A DNA stretch of 64,000 nt. Source: Kiloniella spongiae. GTDB taxonomy: Bacteria; Pseudomonadota; Alphaproteobacteria; Kiloniellales; Kiloniellaceae. This document shows positions 54,015-62,116 of the stretch, piece by piece. Location of the stretch: the NCBI RefSeq assembly GCF_001026905.1, contig NZ_LAQL01000006.1:124001-188000 (forward strand), written 5' to 3'. Position numbers and translations under genes: made by a program. Every line of letters begins with the position of its first letter. Within the stretch, counting starts at the first letter, position 1. The notes below the pieces were generated by a model. The model ran no database searches and was not told the DNA's origin. It worked only from the letters and a program-made list of their open reading frames with translations.

Positions 54015-54722
54015 ATGTGGTTTTGGGACGGTATACAACTGGATGATTTTCTTGTCTGTCATCCAAGAATCAGGATTGCCGAGATCAATGATGATAAGGT
54101 TGAACTGGTAGGTGAGTATCATTTAAAAGCACAGCTTGTGGGTAGTCAGCTTATTGATAAAACTTTTCGACTTAGGGTTGTTTGTCCCCGAGAATATCCC
54201 AGTAAACTGCCTACGGTATTGGATGAGTCAAATTACTTTCCACGAAGCCAAGAGTATCACACCTATACTAACGGATCGTTTTGTCTAGGCTCAGAGCTTA
54301 AAATAAAGTCTCTATTACATTCGGATAAATCTATTACAGCATTCTTTGGGAACGTCGTTGATCCTTTTTTATATGCAGTATCTCACCGCATAGAGTTTGG
54401 TAATTACCCTTTTGGTGAGTTGGCGCATGGAGAAAAAGGGCTTGTTGATGAGTATGAAGATATACTCAGACTTCAAGGAAAAGAGGCTGTTGTACTAGCG
54501 TTAAAAGCACTAGGTAAACGTAAACGGGAAGCTAACAAACTATCTTGTCCTTGTAGATGCAAGAAACGTTTGGGGTGCTGTGAATATCGTTTCAAATTAA
54601 ACAGCTTTCGAATGATCGAGCGTCGACGTTGGTTTAGAGAACACCTGAAACAGTCCTTTACCCCGATTGAACGTCCTCCTAAGAAAAAACGTATCTTAAA
54701 GTCCAAGTCAAAAATCACTTGA
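54015..54722 (+). CDS. Stand-alone E2-like conjugating enzyme of type II-short CBASS
   Basis: 235 residues; its ATG follows the CD-NTase stop without a gap (TAAATG). The E2 fold is recognisable: strands LVGEYHLKAQLVG and FRLRVVCP, the REYPSKLP turn, and the active-site cysteine C90 in YTNGSFCLG. The C-terminal half has a cysteine cluster (C178, C180, C182, C188, C189), perhaps a zinc site, and a very basic tail. No E1 or JAB domain is encoded, so this is the E2-only arrangement. It probably modifies or primes the CD-NTase. Identification is by motif and operon context. Confidence 0.82.
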   Translation: MWFWDGIQLDDFLVCHPRIRIAEINDDKVELVGEYHLKAQLVGSQLIDKTFRLRVVCPREYPSKLPTVLDESNYFPRSQEYHTYTNGSFCLGSELKIKSLLHSDKSITAFFGNVVDPFLYAVSHRIEFGNYPFGELAHGEKGLVDEYEDILRLQGKEAVVLALKALGKRKREANKLSCPCRCKKRLGCCEYRFKLNSFRMIERRRWFREHLKQSFTPIERPPKKKRILKSKSKIT

Positions 54723-54737
54723 CTTTTTAATAGTCAA
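54719..54737 (+). terminator. Weak hairpin at the end of the CBASS operon
   Basis: TTGACT (54719-54724) pairs with AGTCAA (54732-54737), overlapping the E2 stop codon. AT-rich and without a good T tract; a terminator is only possible. Confidence 0.3.
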
Positions 54738-54775
54738 TTCATGATGTCTCATAACTTTTAATATCGCTCTATTTC

Positions 54776-55223
54776 CGCTAATGGCACTAAGCAGCTATAA
54801 ATCATGGTCTGATTTATTAGGCGCAATTATTGTGGATTGGGGTGGATGATTACAGTTCGTTACACATAGCATTCTGATTGATAAATCTAAAAAGGAACGT
54901 CAACGGCCTTACACAGAAATCTCATCAAAGGTGCTGCCGTTTTAAATCCTTCGACAACTTCGTTCAAAAACACCGGACTCTGAGCTGCTTCTGGCTTTGT
55001 CCGATGCATGAGGAAAAAGGTTTTTCGCTTGAGGTCTTTGATATGTGGTTCATCTGCTGAAAAACCTTTTGGTGGACGCTTGAGCCCATCGCCACCGATT
55101 TCACCGAAAACATCACGTATTTTGGGGTCCGATAAAACCTTCTCCCACTCTTTCGGGCGATCAGCGATTGCCCGCCTGATCATATAAAGCGCATCGCTTG
55201 GCGGCATCCAGATCCCGCCGCCA
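54776..55223. repeat. Direct repeat copy A (~450 bp, contains 3' part of DUF2461)
   Basis: This segment matches 57704-58153 in the same orientation, roughly nine bases in ten by eye over the coding part. It spans ~110 bp of downstream flank and the last ~112 codons of the DUF2461 gene. Homology stops abruptly at GATCCCGCCGCCA, where IS3-type sequence begins. Confidence 0.88.
54887..55223 (-). pseudogene. Truncated DUF2461 gene (C-terminal half only)
   Basis: About 112 codons corresponding to the C-terminal half of the intact protein at 57817-58512 (GGIWMPPSDALYMIRR through FLCKAVDVPF). Only a few substitutions, such as DPKIRDVFG for DQAIRDIFG, separate the two. The N-terminal ~119 residues are missing and the frame runs into IS sequence, so it is not a working gene. 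Confidence 0.88.
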
Positions 55224-55224
55224 G

Positions 55225-55891
55225 ATGGCACGGTATCTTTGCCGTGAAGGTGAAAAATCGGACGCCACCGAATACGTCGACTGATGAAATTGATAGGTCT
55301 GGAAGCTATTTACCAGGCGCCAAATACCAGTCGCCCGCACCCTGAGCACAAGATCTATCCATATCTTTTGAGAAAGATGGTGATTAATAGGCCCAATCAA
55401 GTTTGGTGCAGCGACATCACCTACATCCCTATGCAACACGGCGTCCTGTATCTTGTTGCGATCATGGACTGGGCTACCCGTAAAGTATTGACATGGAGGC
55501 TTTCCAATACGATGGATGCAAGTTTCTGCGTTGAAGCTCTCAAGGAAGCAATCGACCAATACGGCAAACCTGAAATATTCAATACAGACCAAGGAAGTCA
55601 GTTCACAAGTATAGATTTCGAGGTATCTTGGAAGGTGCCGAAATTAAAATATCCATGGACGGTCGCGGTCGTTGCATGGACAATATTTTTATTGAGCGAC
55701 TATGGCGAAGCCTCAAATACGAAGCTGTTCATTTACATGAGTTAACCAATGGTTTTGTTGCGAAGCAGGTGATCGATGAATGGATCACATTTTACAATAC
55801 TGAGCACCCGCACTCCAGTTTCAACGGCAAAACACCAAATGAAGTATACCGCTTGAAGCGCTATCAAAAAAATATACAATTAGCAGCGTGA
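55225..55891 (+). pseudogene. IS3-family transposase OrfB, truncated and twice frameshifted
   Basis: Three frames must be joined: MARYLCREGEK (55225-55257), GRHRIRRLMKLIGLEAIYQ up to about 55622, then EGAEIKISMDGRGRCMDN to 55891. Each join needs one missing base, the first in the A tract at 55253-55257 and the second near 55620-55624. The catalytic triad D (CSDITYIP), D (NTDQGSQF) and E (IFIERLW) is still readable across frames. It is not functional. Confidence 0.85.
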
Positions 55892-55925
55892 GCAGATAAC
55901 CCAATACACCTTAGCCAAACTGCTA

Positions 55926-55953
55926 GGCTGTCCAACAAGATGGGACCACCTCA
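55926..55953 (-). repeat. Putative right terminal inverted repeat of the IS3 remnant
   Basis: Read on the minus strand it begins TGAGGTGGTCCCATCTTG, 35 nt beyond the transposase stop. The mate at the left end is deleted, so it cannot be verified within this window. Confidence 0.5.
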
Positions 55954-56101
55954 CTTATAAAGTGTAGGTACGAATGAAAAATTAACTTAGATGGGCAGCT
56001 TGGATATTTATGTGTTGTAGATAACCCACTGCCTATAATTAGCCAATTTCATGTCACACTTTACATACAATTGATAAAAAATTGCGAAGAAAAGGATCAT
56101 C

Positions 56102-57628
56102 GTGAAAATAACTAAAATCACCTCGAGTATTTTTGCCATTACCTTTGTTGCAGGTCTTGCTACGGTTAACTTTTTTAATCATTTTTATGCCGAAAAAGCA
56201 TTACAAAAAGATGCAGAACAACTCCTTTATCAATTTCATGATGCCCTACTAGAAGCCTATAAAATATTAGATACACTGCCTGAGCCAGAGGACTTTCAAT
56301 GTACTAAAAGCAACATTGAACAATTGGCATTGCTGACCTATGAACACCCAGCAGTTCGACTTATCGGGGTTTTGCATGGCAATAAACAAGCTTGTGCAAG
56401 TGAAGATATTCATATTGATATTGAAGATTACCATGAACGTATACTTAACCCGACTAGACATCAACTTAGTGACAAATTTTCCTTGGCAACGGTATCTCAT
56501 GGTGACAAACACATAGATTTGTTGTTGGTTCGCTCGCATGCCAACAGTCGATATTTTGCTAGCATTAATCCTTTTATGATTAATTATTTAGCAGAATTTG
56601 CCTGTACCAACTGCCTAGAATACGAATTTATTATAGGCAGTTTGCCTAAATTGACATTCAGTGGTCGTGCTATGGCCCAAGAAAGTTACATTGAGTACAA
56701 CACATCAAGATTCGAAGAAAAGGTACAGGTGGAATTACACGTCCGCGGTACCGAAGAATTTTATAATTATTACAAAGAATTAAGTTGGTTTAGCACCACC
56801 TTATTTTCGTTCCTTTTTGCAAGTATGATTACGCTTTTGTCATATAAGTTATTAACGATCCGCCAATCATTTGAGCGAGTTATCAAAGATGCCCTTAAAT
56901 ATCAAGAATTCACGCCATTTTACCAACCCATAGTACACAGCAAAACGGGTCACATCGTTGGGGTTGAAATGCTAGCACGTTGGGTACGTCAAGACGGCTC
57001 CGTGGTGCCTCCTTATCAGTTCATTCCATTTGCTGAAGATAGCGGGATGATTGTGGCCATAACCGAACAGTTAATTCAAAAAACTATACAAGATATAAAA
57101 GTTTTAGGCTGGGATAAAACACAACAATTTGTCAGCATCAATATTGTTCCCGAACATTTGCTAAATGATAGACTTTTCCAACTTATCTCCCGGCTAATTA
57201 CCGAAAATCAGTTGCCGTCATCGGCCATATCACTAGAAATCACTGAGCGAATAAAAATTGAAAACCTTGAAGATGCCCGTCAACATATAGAAAAATTTTA
57301 TAGCCTAGGAGTAGAATTAAAACTTGATGATGCAGGCACGGGGTACGGCGGTTTTTCTTATATTCAAGAACTCGGCATAAGTACATTAAAAATCGACAAA
57401 ATGTTTGTTGATACTATAGACAAAGACGATTTTAAAGGCTCAGTACTAGAGTCTATTATCTCATTTGCCAAATCATCTCAGTTAGGCATGATTGCTGAAG
57501 GTGTTGAAGAGGCGCATCAGGTGGCTTATTTACAAGAACGTGAAGTCTATTTGATCCAAGGTTATTTTTACGCAAAACCTATGCCTTTAGATCAACTTCA
57601 ACAATGGATTAAGGATAAAACCCCTTAA
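56102..57628 (+). CDS. CSS-motif EAL phosphodiesterase (PdeC-like), membrane bound
   Basis: 508 residues from a GTG at 56102 with AAGGA 5 nt upstream. A membrane helix (8-28), a periplasmic domain with several cysteines (FQCTKSN, KQACASED, CTNC), a second helix (about 229-250) and an EAL domain follow. Catalytic residues are kept: E in VEMLARW, N in SINIVP, LEITER, LDDAGTGYGG, LKIDK, IAEGVE, IQGYFYAKP. PdeC-like enzymes are switched by periplasmic disulfide state. AT-rich codon use and the closest look to gammaproteobacterial CSS-EAL proteins suggest transfer. Confidence 0.85.
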   Translation: MKITKITSSIFAITFVAGLATVNFFNHFYAEKALQKDAEQLLYQFHDALLEAYKILDTLPEPEDFQCTKSNIEQLALLTYEHPAVRLIGVLHGNKQACASEDIHIDIEDYHERILNPTRHQLSDKFSLATVSHGDKHIDLLLVRSHANSRYFASINPFMINYLAEFACTNCLEYEFIIGSLPKLTFSGRAMAQESYIEYNTSRFEEKVQVELHVRGTEEFYNYYKELSWFSTTLFSFLFASMITLLSYKLLTIRQSFERVIKDALKYQEFTPFYQPIVHSKTGHIVGVEMLARWVRQDGSVVPPYQFIPFAEDSGMIVAITEQLIQKTIQDIKVLGWDKTQQFVSINIVPEHLLNDRLFQLISRLITENQLPSSAISLEITERIKIENLEDARQHIEKFYSLGVELKLDDAGTGYGGFSYIQELGISTLKIDKMFVDTIDKDDFKGSVLESIISFAKSSQLGMIAEGVEEAHQVAYLQEREVYLIQGYFYAKPMPLDQLQQWIKDKTP

Positions 57629-57703
57629 AGTATTGAGATTTTTTACACGAGTTTTTTTAACGCATGTGTTTGCGTATAAATTGAGTTGAATGAATCTTGA
57701 TGT

Positions 57704-58153
57704 CCGCTTTTAGCACGAAGCAACTATAAATCATTGTCTGATTTATTAGTCGCAATTTATTGTGGTTTGAGATGGGTGATTGCAGGCCCTTACACTTAGC
57801 ATTCTGATTGATGCCCCTAAAAAGGAACATCAACCGCTTTACACAGAAATCTCATCAGTGGCGCTGCCGTTTTAAACCCTTCGACAACTTCGTTCAAAAA
57901 TGCCGGACTCTGGGCTGCTTTTGGTGTTGTCCGATGCATAAGGAAAAAGGTTTTTCGCTTAAGGTCTTTGATATGTGGCTCATCTGCTGAAAAACCTTTT
58001 GGTGGGCGCTTGAGCCCATCGCCACCAATTTCACCAAAGATATCACGTATTGCCTGATCCGATAAAACCTTTTCCCACTCTTTTGGGCGATCAGCGATTG
58101 CGCGCCTGATCATATAAAGCGCATCACTGGGCGGCATCCAGATCCCACCGCCA
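57704..58153. repeat. Direct repeat copy B (3' part of intact DUF2461 gene)
   Basis: Counterpart of 54776-55223. The two copies enclose the IS3 remnant and the CSS-EAL gene. Because the copies differ at about one base in ten, this is not a fresh target-site or tandem duplication. Confidence 0.88.
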
Positions 58154-58512
58154 TACAACACTTCGTCCGTTGCCAGATGAACATAAAAACCCGGTGCATG
58201 GGCATCCCGGCCCAACGAATGACGGAAATGACATGCCGCATGTTCTTTATAGGGCCGCTTGTCTTTCGAGAATCTGACATCGCGGTGGATTCTGAACATT
58301 GACCCGCCATTGCGACGGGCATCGGCCACAAAATGAGGGGTAATTTCAGCAAGGGGCTCGACCATTGCCTGAATAAAATCCAGCAAATGATCCTGTAACG
58401 TTTCCCGGTATCGCGCTTTGTTTTCCGCGAACCAATCCCGGGTATTGTTTTCTTTTAGATCGTCGAGAAACTCAAACCCTGCTTTGGGAAAACCGGGAAA
58501 GTCAGTGCTCAT
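57817..58512 (-). CDS. DUF2461 family protein
   Basis: 231 residues, full length for the TIGR02453/DUF2461 family: FLDDLKENNTRDWFAENK, FRIHRDVRFSKDKRPYKEHA, PGFYVHLATDE and GGIWMPPSDAL. The biochemical role is unknown. It starts 2 nt after the GFA-like gene and is probably co-transcribed. A truncated second copy lies at 54887-55223. Confidence 0.9.
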   Translation of the reverse strand: MSTDFPGFPKAGFEFLDDLKENNTRDWFAENKARYRETLQDHLLDFIQAMVEPLAEITPHFVADARRNGGSMFRIHRDVRFSKDKRPYKEHAACHFRHSLGRDAHAPGFYVHLATDEVLYGGGIWMPPSDALYMIRRAIADRPKEWEKVLSDQAIRDIFGEIGGDGLKRPPKGFSADEPHIKDLKRKTFFLMHRTTPKAAQSPAFLNEVVEGFKTAAPLMRFLCKAVDVPF

Positions 58513-58514
58513 TT

Positions 58515-58940
58515 TTATCCTCCTCGTCGAAACATGCTGCCATCAAACTTTGGAATGTCACTGTTCATCATATCCCAAGATACAGCCTGTTTAACAAACA
58601 TATCTGCATCAGCTGAATAAAATTCAGGATTATCCAGACTCATTGCTACAATCAAAACCATCCCTTTGGCAATTTCCGGCGTCCCATAGATTCGGCTGTT
58701 ACATTTCGAACAACAATAGCTTTTCATCGCACCACCACTTCCGCCCTGATGCTCAAAGCAATTCAAATCGCCGGTGACAGAAAAGCTGGTTTCCGGCACG
58801 CCCATCACAGCAACATAAGGGCTCCCACTCAATTTTTGGCAATCGCGACAATGGCAATTCACCTTAAAAAGCGGTTTTATACAATTGGTCTGATAGCGAA
58901 CCTGCCCACACAAACATCCGCCTTCGATTATTTCGGTCAT
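58515..58940 (-). CDS. GFA / CENP-V family zinc protein
   Basis: 141 residues with the family zinc cysteines: GGCLCGQVRY, NCHCRDCQKLSG and CCSKCNSRIYG. The family was named for glutathione-dependent formaldehyde-activating enzyme, but most members have no proven reaction. It forms a two-gene transcript with DUF2461. Confidence 0.9.
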   Translation of the reverse strand: MTEIIEGGCLCGQVRYQTNCIKPLFKVNCHCRDCQKLSGSPYVAVMGVPETSFSVTGDLNCFEHQGGSGGAMKSYCCSKCNSRIYGTPEIAKGMVLIVAMSLDNPEFYSADADMFVKQAVSWDMMNSDIPKFDGSMFRRGG

Positions 58941-59231
58941 TTCTATCTCCCTTGGTTGTGTTTTTGATCAAATCAAAAGTAACTTGCAAAATAAAAGTGA
59001 CTTAATTAAGGCAACCTATAAACGAAATGTCACCCCCTTGCCTTCTTTTATAAGAGAACATGACCGTAACATCTGATAATTGCCATATTTCAGACACTTA
59101 CCTTTTTTCTGACACAGGAATGCTCGAAAGATGCACCCAACTTTGTCCTCTTCTTGTTCCTTCTCAAATGCCCGGTGAGAACTTAACTTTTGCTTATCGA
59201 CACACTCAATTTGTCAACAAAGGAACAGACA

Positions 59232-59486
59232 ATGAAAAAATTAATTACAAGTGTTATCGCTCTTGGTCTTATCGCATCTGCATCAATCGCAAGTGCCGCT
59301 GAAATGACAGGTCGCGTTATGACTGCGGACCCGGCAACAAACACAATTATCCTTGAAAACGGCACTGTGATGGAGCTTGTTAACGGTCTGACAGTAGAAG
59401 GCCTGGAGCCCGGTACAGAAGTTGTTCTGACTTATGATGAAAAAGAAGGTAAAAATCTGGTTACCAACATTGCGCCAGCTTCTTAA
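59232..59486 (+). CDS. DUF1344 family secreted small protein
   Basis: 84 residues from the ATG at 59232, which has AAGGA 7 nt upstream; the frame extends to 59190 without a site. A clear signal peptide (to about residue 22, ASA) is followed by a small beta-rich domain (TGRVMTADPATNTIILENG, LEPGTEVVLTYDEKEG). DUF1344 proteins are common in Alphaproteobacteria; role unknown. Confidence 0.85.
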   Translation: MKKLITSVIALGLIASASIASAAEMTGRVMTADPATNTIILENGTVMELVNGLTVEGLEPGTEVVLTYDEKEGKNLVTNIAPAS

Positions 59487-59522
59487 TCAACCAGCTTGTT
59501 AAACAAGCACACATAGTTACTT

Positions 59523-59577
59523 GAATAAGCCGATAAGTCAGCGAAACTAAACCCCATTCGCCCTTATCGGTTTATTC
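59523..59577. terminator. Long nested hairpin after the DUF1344 gene
   Basis: A 15-bp stem pairs 59523-59537 (GAATAAGCCGATAAG) with 59563-59577, with one G-T wobble. The 25-nt loop contains a second 5-bp stem, GCGAA with TTCGC. It sits between the DUF1344 stop and the convergent DUF2062 stop and probably ends both transcripts. Confidence 0.6.
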
Positions 59578-59603
59578 ATTTCTGGGTACATGTTTTAGGA
59601 AGT

Positions 59604-60224
59604 TTAGTTTTCTAAATCAGGATTCTTAAGTTTATCTCGCGATCCTGCAAGCCGTTTCTTGCGGGCAACAGCATAGCGTGTGGCCAATTTAAAAGACAAC
59701 CAGTACCCCAAGGCACCAAGACCGACACTGTAAGGTATAAACCCAACCAGAATTGAGGTCCCAACCTGCTCCAGCATAAAATGGGATACTTCCACGATCG
59801 TTTCCCAAATACCGCCGTCCAGCGTCAGATGCTCGCTCATCATCTGTGAGAAATCTTTAAAGCTCTGCTCGCCATCAAAATCCAGCAACATTAAACGACC
59901 CGTAATATAGTACAGATAATAAAGCGGGATCATCGTGATAGGATTAGAAAGCCAGGACCACGCCATGGCAATAATCAGGCTAAACTGCCATTTGATGACA
60001 TATCGGCAAAGCCACCAGACAATAAAAACACTATAAAGCTGAATACCTACTGTCGGTGTCATTCCGAGGGCCAAGCCCATCATGACACCACGGGCAACAA
60101 TTTCAGGCTGATCAACCGACCTTAAAACAGGAATAACAAGACGGAAATAGAGAAGACGAAGCAAACCAGCGATGGTTTCCTTCTTATTACGGGCGTGAAT
60201 TTTCTTCTTAAACCAGAATCTCAT
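59604..60224 (-). CDS. DUF2062 family membrane protein
   Basis: 206 residues with the DUF2062 core: ARGVMMGLALGMTPTVGIQLY, a run of three to four hydrophobic helices (about 45-110 and 150-185) and WLSNPITMIPLYYLYYITG in pieces. It is an inner-membrane protein of unknown function, basic at both ends. Confidence 0.85.
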   Translation of the reverse strand: MRFWFKKKIHARNKKETIAGLLRLLYFRLVIPVLRSVDQPEIVARGVMMGLALGMTPTVGIQLYSVFIVWWLCRYVIKWQFSLIIAMAWSWLSNPITMIPLYYLYYITGRLMLLDFDGEQSFKDFSQMMSEHLTLDGGIWETIVEVSHFMLEQVGTSILVGFIPYSVGLGALGYWLSFKLATRYAVARKKRLAGSRDKLKNPDLEN

Positions 60225-60420
60225 TTAGCCTTTTACAAACGCCCTCTGTTACCACTTTTGGTATCGTTTTTAGCGATCTTTTTTTTATCGTCCTTGTGAC
60301 CGCTCTTAGCGACTGTTATAAACCAAAATTATCTATAGTCCACGGACAAAAATCCGCCTTTCACGAGATAGCGGAAACCAGAGGACCTTGAAACTATCTC
60401 ATGCAAAGGGCAGCGACGGC

Positions 60421-60978
60421 ATGAATCTTCCCAATTGGCTTAGTGTGTTTAGAAGTGGCGCAGGCTTTGTCGTCATTTATCTTCTCCTACAGGGAACACA
60501 ATCATATTTACTTGCGGCTATCGTCGTCATGATGATTGCAGAGATTTCCGACATGGCCGACGGCCATATCGCCCGTCGTTATGGACAGGTCACCAAACTG
60601 GGCATGATCATTGATCCCATGAGCGACAGCCTCTATCGCGCCATGGTCTTTATCGGCTTCTTGGGAATCGGTTGGATTCCTGTCTGGTTCGTTGCCATCA
60701 TCATCACCCGTGACATCGTTGTTTCTTACCTGCGAATCTTTGCCCAGCAACAGGGCTTTACCATGGCCGCGAGATCCAGCGGCAAGATCAAAGCTATCGT
60801 TCAGGCCTGTGCACAGGTTTGGACAGTCGGCCTCTATGCTCTTAGCGGATTTTTCAGCCAGTATATGGATACGGTGCAGGTATCATTCTGGCTATTGGCA
60901 ATCGCAACAGCTGTGACAGCATGGTCCGGTATTGATTACGCACTGGGCTATATCAAATCCATGCGGGAAACCAGCTAG
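60421..60978 (+). CDS. CDP-alcohol phosphatidyltransferase (PgsA family)
   Basis: 185 residues from the ATG at 60421 (AAAGGG upstream); a TTG at 60388 is in frame. The full CDP-alcohol motif D-x2-DG-x2-AR-x8-G-x3-D-x3-D is seen from DMADGHIAR to IIDPMSD, in a protein with about five helices. It joins a CDP-diacylglycerol moiety to an alcohol, probably glycerol 3-phosphate, in phospholipid synthesis. The exact alcohol is not proven. Confidence 0.88.
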   Translation: MNLPNWLSVFRSGAGFVVIYLLLQGTQSYLLAAIVVMMIAEISDMADGHIARRYGQVTKLGMIIDPMSDSLYRAMVFIGFLGIGWIPVWFVAIIITRDIVVSYLRIFAQQQGFTMAARSSGKIKAIVQACAQVWTVGLYALSGFFSQYMDTVQVSFWLLAIATAVTAWSGIDYALGYIKSMRETS

Positions 60979-61156
60979 GGACTTTCCAGTTCTAGGTATA
61001 GTCGTTTAGCTTAACTCTTGTCCTCATCGTTTTATGAGGCATCTGATCATTGGTGAAGGTTATTCGACGCTTCTTTCTTCACGTCTTACGAAAAGCTGGA
61101 CTAAACAATTATATTTGCTTAATCAGCCAGATATCGATTTGATAATTCTGGCCTAA

Positions 61157-62116
61157 TTACTTTTCCCCAATTTCAATCATGTCTGTGACCCACGGCGCGA
61201 ATGCTGCGATTTCCGGCATACATTTTTGCGTCAGCGTATCCCGAGATATATCGCTTATCATCTTTTGCAGCGATTCAAGTTCATGTCGGCGCGTGGCCAG
61301 CATTAAACTTCTGGAAAAAGCAGGACCGGGCAATGGCTCACACCGGATACTCTGCAGATGTGTTCTGGCCTGTAACAAGCACAGTGGCGTTGTGATCGCC
61401 CAGCCAATCCCTACTGCAACCATCGCCAAAGTCGTATCTGCCGTATCAAATTCAAACCGACGTCGCGCGATAATATCAAGAGATCTCAAATGGTTCTCGA
61501 TATTCATTCCCGTCAAAGAACGAGAACTGTATCGTACCAACGGTAAATCCTGATTCAATTGATTCAGACTTTGAACCGGCTTCCGATAATCAGCAGGCAA
61601 AGCCAAAACAAAAGGTTCCTGTAGTAAACGGTGCGAAATAATCCGTTCATCCGTCGGAATACTGCCTTCGGTTATCACCACATCAACTTCGCGGGTAAAG
61701 AGGCGTTTGAAGTGAAGCTTTGTCAGGCCGGACCATACGGACCATTCTACAGCTTCATCCATCAACCCGCTTACCAAATGAGGGCCAACTGTCGTCCCAT
61801 AGGAATCAACCATTCCCACGTTCAATCTTGGCAGTGATCTCTGCTGATAGGCCCTAACCAGAAAGGAAGTCTCCCTCGCCGTATCCAGCAGCGATTTCGC
61901 CCGTTCAAACAGGGTTCGACCTGCCGGAGTCAAAGCCGGGGGACGTACAGAGCGATCCATCAGTTGTACAGCCATCTTTTTCTCTAACGCACCCACAGCC
62001 TGAGAAACCGCAGATTGAGAGATTTCCTTGTGCTGGGCAGCCGCTGTCATACCCCCCGTTTCAACAACGGTGACAAAGATATCCAGCGCGCGCAGATCAA
62101 GATCAAAATCGGACAT
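61157..62116 (-). CDS. LysR family transcriptional regulator
   Basis: 319 residues with the N-terminal HTH GMTAAAQHKEISQSAVSQAVGALE and the LTPAGRTLFERAKSLL segment, then the co-inducer domain. It overlaps the stop of the HAD gene by one base (TGATG), an unusual pairing of a regulator translated directly behind a sugar-phosphatase-like enzyme. Ligand unknown. Confidence 0.9.
   Translation of the reverse strand: MSDFDLDLRALDIFVTVVETGGMTAAAQHKEISQSAVSQAVGALEKKMAVQLMDRSVRPPALTPAGRTLFERAKSLLDTARETSFLVRAYQQRSLPRLNVGMVDSYGTTVGPHLVSGLMDEAVEWSVWSGLTKLHFKRLFTREVDVVITEGSIPTDERIISHRLLQEPFVLALPADYRKPVQSLNQLNQDLPLVRYSSRSLTGMNIENHLRSLDIIARRRFEFDTADTTLAMVAVGIGWAITTPLCLLQARTHLQSIRCEPLPGPAFSRSLMLATRRHELESLQKMISDISRDTLTQKCMPEIAAFAPWVTDMIEIGEK

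Larger units (their letters stand above)
55221..55953 (+). mobile_element. IS3-family element remnant
   Basis: Contains the C-terminal part of OrfB and a plausible right end; OrfA, the OrfB N-terminus and the left end are gone. The left junction is fused to the DUF2461 fragment. The right end (55926-55953) finishes ...GGGACCACCTCA, so the inverted terminal sequence would read TGAGGTGGTCCC, with the TG...CA ends typical of IS3. Confidence 0.82.

Noticed and set aside
51677..54722. Type III CBASS (HORMA/TRIP13) or full type II (E1-E2 Cap2, JAB Cap3)
   Set aside because: No HORMA, AAA+ TRIP13, E1 adenylation or JAB motif is encoded between 49.7 and 58.5 kb.
60225..60330. Lys-rich open frame upstream of the DUF2062 gene
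   Set aside because: No start codon in frame and a stop before the DUF2062 ATG.
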